Source: Vibrio salilacus (GTDB lineage Bacteria; Pseudomonadota; Gammaproteobacteria; Enterobacterales; Vibrionaceae). From it: DNA of 64,000 nucleotides. This document shows, in pieces, positions 57,897 to 64,000 of this stretch. The position numbers and the translations under genes are program-made. Position 1 is the first letter of the stretch. Every line of letters starts with the position of its first letter. The DNA is taken from the NCBI RefSeq assembly GCF_002811245.1, contig NZ_NIVQ01000005.1:1-64000 (forward strand). Reading direction: 5' to 3'. Below the pieces are notes generated by a model. That model was not told the DNA's origin. It did not search any database and saw only the letters and a program-made list of their open reading frames with translations.

Positions 57897-58307
57897 TTAT
57901 TGATACGAGCAAATTTGTTGCCACAGCGCTCGGCGCTGTTGGTTATTGCCATCAATGTCACTTAAGCGTGGAGAAACTAGCGCCTTAGCACTAATCGACT
58001 CGTCAACTTCGCATCCTGCAAACCAAATCCACTCAAGGTTATGTTGAGTCACTAGACTGAGTTGATTCGGCGCGAGATAGCGCGCATCGGCCAGAGTCAA
58101 ATTGATACTGGAGAGTACTCTCTCAAAAAGCTGTGCACTTTTCTCACAGGGACATTGGGGGGCAACCAGTAATAATCGACAAGATGGAGCTATCGTGATC
58201 GATGGAGCCTGATAACCTTGCAATCTTTCAGGGTGGTCCAATTGGTAGTAATCAATGCCCATTTCATGTAGCAAGGGTAACTGATCTATTTGCATACAAT
58301 TTGCCAT
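57897..58307 (-). CDS. holD: DNA polymerase III psi subunit HolD
   Basis: A 136-aa protein that links the clamp loader and, via HolC, SSB at the replication fork. HolD is poorly conserved; the assignment rests on similarity in QIDQLPLLHEMGIDYYQLDHPERL, ALWQQICSY at the C-terminus, length (E. coli 137 aa) and the rimI context. A second ATG (residue 5) is an alternative start. Confidence 0.88.
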   Translation of the reverse strand: MANCMQIDQLPLLHEMGIDYYQLDHPERLQGYQAPSITIAPSCRLLLVAPQCPCEKSAQLFERVLSSINLTLADARYLAPNQLSLVTQHNLEWIWFAGCEVDESISAKALVSPRLSDIDGNNQQRRALWQQICSYQ

Positions 58308-58370
58308 TACTTAGAAGAGCCGAATACTAGCATAAAATCGTGATAGATGGGCAAACGTGGCCTAATCAGT

Positions 58371-58394
58371 AAACCGCCACCTAAGTGGCGGTAA
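58371..58394 (-). terminator. Terminator of glmM
   Basis: ACCGCCAC-TTAG-GTGGCGGT with only a short T tail on the minus strand. Confidence 0.6.
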
Positions 58395-58407
58395 AGTGAT
58401 ACTACAA

Positions 58408-59748
58408 TTAGAAACTCGCTTTTACTGCATCAGCGATCTTGAGTGCAGAAGATTGTACCAATTGAGCATCTTCGCCTTCTACCATCACGCGAATCAGAGG
58501 CTCTGTACCCGATTTACGTAACAACACTCGACCTTTATCACCCAGCTGTGCTTCTACTTCAACCACAGCGGCTTTGACCGCATCGGCTTCTAACGGGTTA
58601 GAGTCACCGGAGAAACGAACATTCTCAAGAACTTGTGGGTAAAGCGCCATACCTTGAGAGAGCTCATACAATGACATGTTGCTATCAATAACCGAAGCAA
58701 GCACCTGAAGCGCAGCCACAATCGCGTCACCAGTCGTGACTTTGTCTAGTAAAATCACATGACCCGAGTTTTCGGCGCCGATCTTCCAACCCTTGGCGAT
58801 CAATTGTTCCATCACATAGCGGTCACCAACAGCGGCGCGAACAAATGGAATCCCCAACTGCTTTAGGCCGTTTTCCATGCCAAGGTTGGTCATCAGTGTA
58901 CCAACAACACCGCCTTTCAACTCACCACGACGCAATGCGTCACGTGCGATGATGTAAGCAATTTGGTCGCCATCGACCTTGTTACCTAAGTGATCAACCA
59001 TAATGATGCGGTCACCATCACCATCAAACGCTAGACCAAGAGCCGCTTGCTCTTCAACAACGCGCTTTTGCAATGCACGAACATCAGTGGCGCCGACTTC
59101 AGCGTTAATGTTAGTACCGTTTGGCTCAACGCCCATCGCAATGACATCTGCACCTAACTCGCTAAACACCGCTGGCGCAATGTGATACGTCGCACCATGA
59201 GCGCAGTCAACCACGATTTTTATGCCCGCCAAACTCAACGCAGATGGGAACGTGCTTTTACAAAACTCGATATAACGACCAGCAGCGTCGTTGAGACGAG
59301 TGGCTTTACCTAGCAGCGCAGATTCAACGCACTCAATATCTTTATCTAACTCAGCTTCAATCGCCAACTCAATATCATCAGGCAATTTAGTGCCTTCTGA
59401 CGAAAAGAACTTAATACCATTATCATAGTATGGGTTGTGTGAGGCAGAGATAACAATCCCCGCCTCAGCGCGGAAAGTCTGTGTTAAGTAGGCAACCGCA
59501 GGCGTCGGCATTGGGCCGGTAAATGTTGCCTTTAGACCCGCAGCGGCCAACCCTGCTTCTAAGGCTGATTCAAGCATGTAGCCTGAAATGCGTGTATCTT
59601 TACCGATAATGACCTTCTTTGTACCTTGTTTAGCCAAGACACGACCTGCAGCCCAACCTAGTTTTAATACAAAATCTGGCGTAATTGGGTATTGACCCAC
59701 CTTGCCTCGCACCCCGTCTGTACCAAAATAACGTCTTTTCGTCGACAT
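58408..59748 (-). CDS. glmM: Phosphoglucosamine mutase GlmM
   Basis: It interconverts glucosamine-6- and -1-phosphate for UDP-GlcNAc synthesis. The 446-aa protein has the phospho-serine loop [19 protein letters not shown] (Ser near residue 102), the metal site AFDGDGDRI, the sugar-binding GAENSGHV and the phosphate-binding [12 protein letters not shown]. Order ftsH-folP-glmM is as in E. coli. Confidence 0.97.
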   Translation of the reverse strand: MSTKRRYFGTDGVRGKVGQYPITPDFVLKLGWAAGRVLAKQGTKKVIIGKDTRISGYMLESALEAGLAAAGLKATFTGPMPTPAVAYLTQTFRAEAGIVISASHNPYYDNGIKFFSSEGTKLPDDIELAIEAELDKDIECVESALLGKATRLNDAAGRYIEFCKSTFPSALSLAGIKIVVDCAHGATYHIAPAVFSELGADVIAMGVEPNGTNINAEVGATDVRALQKRVVEEQAALGLAFDGDGDRIIMVDHLGNKVDGDQIAYIIARDALRRGELKGGVVGTLMTNLGMENGLKQLGIPFVRAAVGDRYVMEQLIAKGWKIGAENSGHVILLDKVTTGDAIVAALQVLASVIDSNMSLYELSQGMALYPQVLENVRFSGDSNPLEADAVKAAVVEVEAQLGDKGRVLLRKSGTEPLIRVMVEGEDAQLVQSSALKIADAVKASF

Positions 59749-59775
59749 AGTGATTCCTTTATCTTTTTTCTCAGC

Positions 59776-60609
59776 TCAACGGTTAGCGTTAACCATTGAG
59801 ACTATTTTTATCGCATCAAGCGTTTGTTCAAAATCGTGAACGCGAATAATCTGCGCTCCTTTCATCGCGGCGATGGTTGCACAACTGACACTGGCCGCGA
59901 CACACTCTACCGGCTTTTTATCGAGCAGCTTAAACAGCATCGATTTACGTGACATCCCCGCTAACAGAGGGAGACCGAATTGATGAAACTGCTCAAGGTG
60001 GGCGAGCATATGATAGTTATGTTCAAGAGTTTTACCGAAACCAAAACCTGGGTCTAGGATCAGTTGCTGACGATGAATACCGACCGCCTCACACGCCTCT
60101 ATTCTTTGTTGTAAGAACTCCTCGACCTCGGTCAGTAAATCATCATAATGAGGGCTGGCTTGCATGGTTCTTGGCTGCCCTTGCATATGCATCAGACAAA
60201 TAGGCACGCCAGCTTGAGCCGCAACCTCAAGCGCTCCAGGCTCTTGCAGTGCACGTACATCATTAATCAGGTCTGCCCCGGCGTTAACCGCTTGACGCAT
60301 CACTTCAGCTTTACTGGTGTCAATCGAAATCCACACATCAGACTGAGCTCGAATCGCTTTGATCAGCGGAATTACCCGCGCTAGTTCTTGCTCAAGTTCC
60401 ACCTCGGGCGCACCTGGTCGCGTTGATTCGCCACCAATATCGATAATAGTAACGCCAGCGTTAATCATCTGCTTAGCTTGGGCGAGAGCATCTTCTAAAC
60501 GGCAATATTGACCACCGTCTGAAAAAGAGTCTGGGGTAACGTTAACAATACCCATGACATGGGTTTGAGAAAGGTCGAGGGTTTTATTATTAGCAGTAAT
60601 TTTCATCAT
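59776..60609 (-). CDS. folP: Dihydropteroate synthase FolP
   Basis: It condenses p-aminobenzoate with dihydropterin diphosphate in folate synthesis and is the sulfonamide target. The 277-aa protein shows GIVNVTPDSFSDGG, IIDIGGESTRPGA, LILDPGFGFGKTLEHN and AGMSRKSMLF. Two consecutive ATGs start it. A hairpin with T run lies immediately upstream, so ftsH read-through may be limited. Its start lacks an obvious ribosome site. Confidence 0.96.
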   Translation of the reverse strand: MMKITANNKTLDLSQTHVMGIVNVTPDSFSDGGQYCRLEDALAQAKQMINAGVTIIDIGGESTRPGAPEVELEQELARVIPLIKAIRAQSDVWISIDTSKAEVMRQAVNAGADLINDVRALQEPGALEVAAQAGVPICLMHMQGQPRTMQASPHYDDLLTEVEEFLQQRIEACEAVGIHRQQLILDPGFGFGKTLEHNYHMLAHLEQFHQFGLPLLAGMSRKSMLFKLLDKKPVECVAASVSCATIAAMKGAQIIRVHDFEQTLDAIKIVSMVNANR

Positions 60610-60615
60610 AAACGC

Positions 60616-60641
60616 AAAAACCCCGAGTCGCCCCGGGGTTT
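60616..60641 (-). terminator. Terminator between ftsH and folP
   Basis: AACCCCG...CGGGGTT followed by TTTTTGCG on the minus strand, ending only about 7 nt before the folP start. Confidence 0.75.
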
Positions 60642-60656
60642 AATCATAATACTTAA

Positions 60657-62603
60657 TTATTCAGAATCTTTTTTCTCTGAAGGCTCAACAGTGGCGTCGT
60701 CTTGAGCTTCTGGCTGTTGCTCTTGACTCACTTGCACTGATGTATCATCGCTTTTTGCCTCTGACTTATTACTCGGGTTATCACCCCAACCAGCAGGCTG
60801 ACGAATGTCTTCTTTACGTTCCATCAGGTCGTCTATCTGACCGGCATCAATGGTTTCATATTTCATCAACGCATCTTTCATTGAGTGCATGATATCCATG
60901 TTTTCTTCAAGGATTTTCTTTGCACGCGCATAGTTACGATCGATGATACTACGAACTTCATCATCAATGAGTTTAGCCGTGTCGTCTGACATATGCTTAG
61001 TTTGCGTTACGCTACGACCAAGGAAAACTTCACCTTCATCTTCAGCGTATAGAAGCGGACCTAGCTTTTCAGAGAAGCCCCATTGCGTCACCATCTTACG
61101 TGCAATATCAGTTGCACGCTCAATATCGTTAGAAGCACCTGTAGACACTTTGTCGGCACCGTAAATCAACTCTTCAGCAAGACGACCACCGTATAGACTA
61201 GAGATCATCGACTCAAGATGCTGACGTGACATACTGACACGGTCTTGCTCTGGTAAGTACATCGTCACACCTAACGCACGACCGCGTGGGATGATCGAGA
61301 CTTTATACACAGGATCGTGCTCTGGAACCAAACGACCAACAATTGCGTGGCCCGATTCATGATAAGCCGTTGACGCTTTGGTCTCTTCAGACATCACCAT
61401 TGAACGGCGCTCTGCACCCATCATGATTTTGTCTTTCGCCAGTTCAAACTCGACCATAGAGACGTTGCGCTTGTTACCGCGGGCGGCAAATAACGCCGCC
61501 TCGTTAACTAAGTTCGCAAGATCTGCACCAGAGAAACCCGGTGTACCACGTGCAATCAATGATGGTTCTACATCACCAGCCAAAGGCACTTTGCGCATGT
61601 GGACTTTTAAAATCTGCTCACGACCACGAACATCGGGCAATCCAACCACAACTTGACGGTCGAAACGACCAGGGCGTAGTAACGCTGGGTCTAGAACGTC
61701 AGGGCGGTTAGTTGCCGCGATAACGATAATGCCTTCATTACCTTCGAAGCCATCCATCTCAACCAGCATTTGGTTTAGTGTTTGTTCACGTTCATCGTGA
61801 CCACCACCAACACCAGCACCACGCTGACGACCGACTGCATCAATCTCATCGATAAAGATAATACAAGGCGCCGCTTTCTTCGCTTGTTCGAACATGTCAC
61901 GCACACGAGATGCACCAACACCGACAAACATCTCAACGAAATCAGAACCAGAAATAGTAAAGAATGGTACCTTGGCTTCACCAGCAATAGCTTTTGCAAG
62001 CAAGGTTTTACCCGTGCCCGGAGGACCAACCATCAAAACACCAGTCGGAATTTTACCGCCCAGTTTTTGGTATCGGCTCGGATCACGTAGATAATCAACC
62101 AACTCTTTAACGTCTTCTTTCGCTTCGTCACAGCCAGCAACATCGGCAAAAGTCGTCTTTATTTGCTCTTCGCTCATCATACGAGCTTTGCTCTTACCAA
62201 ACGACATGGCGCCTTTGCCACCGCCGCCTTGCATTTGACGCATAAAGAAAATCCATACGCCAATCAGTAAGATCATAGGGAACCAAGAGATGAAAATAGT
62301 TCCCAACAGACTCTGCTCTTCAGGCGGAGTCCCTTGTACTTTCACATTTTGATTAATGAGGTCATCAAGCAGCTTCTGGTCATAGACTGGCATGTAAGTG
62401 ACAAAACGTCCGCCACCGCCACGACGAGTGAAGGAAATTTCACCATCTTTAAAAGTTGCTTCCTGAATCTGGCCTTGGCCAACTTCCTGTACAAACGTGG
62501 TGTAGTCCACCGCTCTGCCATTGCTCTCTCCAGGGCCAAAGCTCTGGAAAACCGACATCAACACGACGGCGATAACAAGCCACAGAATTAAATTTTTTGC
62601 CAT
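60657..62603 (-). CDS. ftsH: ATP-dependent zinc metalloprotease FtsH
   Basis: An inner-membrane AAA+ protease that degrades LpxC, sigma-32 and unassembled membrane proteins in E. coli. The 648-aa protein has two N-terminal transmembrane helices, Walker [19 protein letters not shown] and the zinc motif HESGH (E. coli HEAGH). The C-terminal tail is acidic and low-complexity. I chose the ATG at 62603 ([20 protein letters not shown] is the family start); the extension upstream is not conserved. Operon rlmE-ftsH, with terminator after ftsH. Confidence 0.97.
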   Translation of the reverse strand: MAKNLILWLVIAVVLMSVFQSFGPGESNGRAVDYTTFVQEVGQGQIQEATFKDGEISFTRRGGGGRFVTYMPVYDQKLLDDLINQNVKVQGTPPEEQSLLGTIFISWFPMILLIGVWIFFMRQMQGGGGKGAMSFGKSKARMMSEEQIKTTFADVAGCDEAKEDVKELVDYLRDPSRYQKLGGKIPTGVLMVGPPGTGKTLLAKAIAGEAKVPFFTISGSDFVEMFVGVGASRVRDMFEQAKKAAPCIIFIDEIDAVGRQRGAGVGGGHDEREQTLNQMLVEMDGFEGNEGIIVIAATNRPDVLDPALLRPGRFDRQVVVGLPDVRGREQILKVHMRKVPLAGDVEPSLIARGTPGFSGADLANLVNEAALFAARGNKRNVSMVEFELAKDKIMMGAERRSMVMSEETKASTAYHESGHAIVGRLVPEHDPVYKVSIIPRGRALGVTMYLPEQDRVSMSRQHLESMISSLYGGRLAEELIYGADKVSTGASNDIERATDIARKMVTQWGFSEKLGPLLYAEDEGEVFLGRSVTQTKHMSDDTAKLIDDEVRSIIDRNYARAKKILEENMDIMHSMKDALMKYETIDAGQIDDLMERKEDIRQPAGWGDNPSNKSEAKSDDTSVQVSQEQQPEAQDDATVEPSEKKDSE

Positions 62604-62710
62604 GTCACTCAAGGTGTCAGCCTCTCGATAACTAATTGTAATTAAAGGTAGGGTACTACAGTTCATAACCTGTAGCTATAGTGTTAACTGACCTATCAAG
62701 GCTTAAATAG

Positions 62711-63340
62711 TTAACCTTTGTAACCGGTGGCTACAACAAAGACCTCTCTTGAGCGAGCTCGCGAGGAGTCTGGTTTTCTCGTTTTTACGACTTTAAATTC
62801 ATTTCGGACTTCTTTGACGAATTGATCAAACCCTTCGCCTTGGAAAACCTTGACCACAAAGCTACCATTAGGCGCTAGAACTTGTCGACACATATCTAAA
62901 GCCAATTCAACCAAATACATTGCACGGGGTTGATCGACCGAGTTGTTACCCGCAATATTGGGCGCCATATCAGACATCACCACATCAACCATTGACGGCT
63001 GAATGCGTTCAAGCAGTGCTTCTAAAACCGCCTCGTCACGAAAGTCACCTTGAAGGAAACTGACGCCCGCGATTGGGTCCATCGGCAATAAATCACAGGC
63101 GATGATCTGGCCTTGTTCCCCTACTATCTTAGCAGCATATTGAGACCAACCACCTGGCGCAGCACCTAAATCAACCACTGTCATACCAGGTTTTAGTAGT
63201 TTATCTTTGCTTTGGATCTCTTCGATTTTGAAATAAGCACGCGAACGATAGCCTTTTTTACGAGCTTCATTAGCATACTTATCATCAAAATGTTCTTTCA
63301 GCCAACGGCCTGAGCTGGCTGAGTGTTTTTGTTTACTCAT
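62711..63340 (-). CDS. rlmE: 23S rRNA 2'-O-ribose methyltransferase RlmE (U2552)
   Basis: It methylates U2552 of the 23S A-loop (RrmJ/FtsJ). The 209-aa protein has the SAM loop [14 protein letters not shown], the catalytic Asp in [13 protein letters not shown] and Lys in [10 protein letters not shown]. The ATG at 63340 gives the conserved [17 protein letters not shown] start and the E. coli length. It is divergent from yhbY, as in E. coli. Confidence 0.96.
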   Translation of the reverse strand: MSKQKHSASSGRWLKEHFDDKYANEARKKGYRSRAYFKIEEIQSKDKLLKPGMTVVDLGAAPGGWSQYAAKIVGEQGQIIACDLLPMDPIAGVSFLQGDFRDEAVLEALLERIQPSMVDVVMSDMAPNIAGNNSVDQPRAMYLVELALDMCRQVLAPNGSFVVKVFQGEGFDQFVKEVRNEFKVVKTRKPDSSRARSREVFVVATGYKG

Positions 63341-63453
63341 TCGTTTCCTAATAGAGAGAGGGAGCAACTAACCCAATAAATTATAGTCTTCAGGGTTAGA
63401 TGGCGCTAAAATGGTATTTTTCAACCCTCATAGTATAGAAAATTGGCCGCGTA

Positions 63454-63753
63454 ATGAACCTAAGCACGAAACAAAAGCAGCATCTAAAAGGCCTAGCGCA
63501 CAGTCTAAAACCTGTTGTGCTTATGGGCGCAAATGGACTTACTGAAGCTGTTCTAGCGGAAATCGAAATTGCTCTTGATCATCATGAACTGATCAAAATA
63601 AAAGTTGCCTCTGAAGATCGCGACACCAAAAACCTGATTATCGAAGCTATCGTGCGCGAAACTCGCGCAGAGAAGGTCCAAGTAATCGGTAAAACTTTGG
63701 TACTGTTCCGTCAATCAGCAGACCAGCGTAAAATCGAGTTGCCACGCAAGTAA
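63454..63753 (+). CDS. yhbY: CRM-domain ribosome-associated protein YhbY
   Basis: A 99-aa single CRM domain RNA-binding protein associated with pre-50S particles. It has LSTKQKQHLKGLAHSLKPVVLMGANGLTEAV with the GxxG loop and a basic C-terminus. Divergent from rlmE and convergent with greA. Confidence 0.94.
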   Translation: MNLSTKQKQHLKGLAHSLKPVVLMGANGLTEAVLAEIEIALDHHELIKIKVASEDRDTKNLIIEAIVRETRAEKVQVIGKTLVLFRQSADQRKIELPRK

Positions 63754-63772
63754 TTGTACTGCAATGAGCAAT

Positions 63773-63800
63773 AAAAAAGGTCGCCAAGGCGACCTTTTTT
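63773..63800. terminator. Bidirectional terminator between yhbY and greA
   Basis: AAAAAAGGTCGCC-AA-GGCGACCTTTTTT, a perfect stem between convergent genes. Confidence 0.9.
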
Positions 63801-63823
63801 AATATTTGTGCACTCGTGAGTAC

Positions 63824-64000
63824 TTAGATATATTCAACACGGTCGATTTCGAAGTCGCGGTCGCCACCTGGCGTCGAGATTACGACTTCATCACCTTCCA
63901 TTTTTCCAATCAGGCCACGAGCAATCGGTGAGCTTACCGAGATACGCCCAGCTTTAATATCTGCTTCGTCTTCACCAACGATTTGGTAAGTCTTTTCTTC
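63824..64000 (-). CDS. greA: Transcription elongation factor GreA, C-terminal part
   Basis: The stop is at 63824-63826. The 58 residues in the window ([18 protein letters not shown], then [14 protein letters not shown] and a final [10 protein letters not shown]) are the C-terminal FKBP-like domain of GreA. The N-terminal coiled coil lies beyond the right edge. GreA rescues backtracked RNA polymerase by stimulating RNA cleavage. The order greA-yhbY-rlmE-ftsH matches E. coli. Confidence 0.96.
   Translation of the reverse strand, partial: EEKTYQIVGEDEADIKAGRISVSSPIARGLIGKMEGDEVVISTPGGDRDFEIDRVEYI

Overview
The window is 64 kb of chromosome from a Vibrio (Vibrionaceae, Gammaproteobacteria). The evidence is the protein sequences (HlyU, VpsR, NptA, short CstA, BtsSR, RaiA) and a gene order that, from memory, follows the V. 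cholerae chromosome 1 stretch from greA to clpB. It is compact housekeeping chromosome: I see no insertion sequence, prophage, integron, CRISPR array or tRNA gene. It is not V. cholerae-like at one point. The place between pheA and yjjX, where I recall nspS-mbaA in V. cholerae, holds only a broken GGDEF fragment.

Layout. 1-260: tandem promoters and boxA leader of an rRNA operon that runs off the left edge. 0.3-5.6 kb: clpB (with a sigma-32 promoter), pgeF, rluD, bamD. 5.7-9.0 kb: raiA, the attenuated pheL-pheA unit, a diguanylate cyclase relic, yjjX. 9-15 kb: trpR, slt, ettA, a PilZ protein and an M23 peptidase. 14.8-17 kb: tyrA and aroF behind two TyrR boxes. 17-25 kb: the pyruvate two-component system btsSR, the peptidoglycan-recycling genes nagZ, anmK and murQ, a lipoprotein, and cstA preceded by five 20-bp-phased repeats. 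25-33 kb: ispH, fkpB, lspA, ileS, ribF, murJ, rpsT. 33-36 kb: hlyU, nhaR, nptA. 36-42 kb: thyA, lgt, a TSUP transporter, ptsP, rppH, then a 612-bp gap rich in DnaA boxes and GATC sites in front of mutH. 43-50 kb: a DUF6482-like protein, tas, two small proteins, vpsR, lysS, prfB (programmed frameshift) and brnQ. 51-58 kb: trmN6, srmB, prfC, a GGDEF-EAL protein, rimI, holD. 58-64 kb: glmM, folP, ftsH, rlmE, yhbY and the 3' end of greA.

Themes. Aromatic amino-acid synthesis is spread over pheL-pheA (attenuation), trpR (repressor) and aroF-tyrA (TyrR boxes). Cyclic-di-GMP signalling appears in vpsR, a dual-domain GGDEF-EAL enzyme, a PilZ protein and the relic. Cell-wall turnover is covered by slt, the M23 peptidase, nagZ, anmK, murQ, murJ and glmM. 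Release factors prfB and prfC, ettA, raiA, rluD, trmN6, srmB, rlmE and yhbY make a strong translation and ribosome-assembly content.

The most rewarding non-coding signals are the five-fold repeat before cstA (likely BtsR operators), the DnaA-box cluster before mutH, a Pho-box-like site before nptA, the pheL attenuator, the TyrR boxes and the mbaA-like relic. All functional statements rest on reading the sequence plus knowledge of the families; no database search was run.
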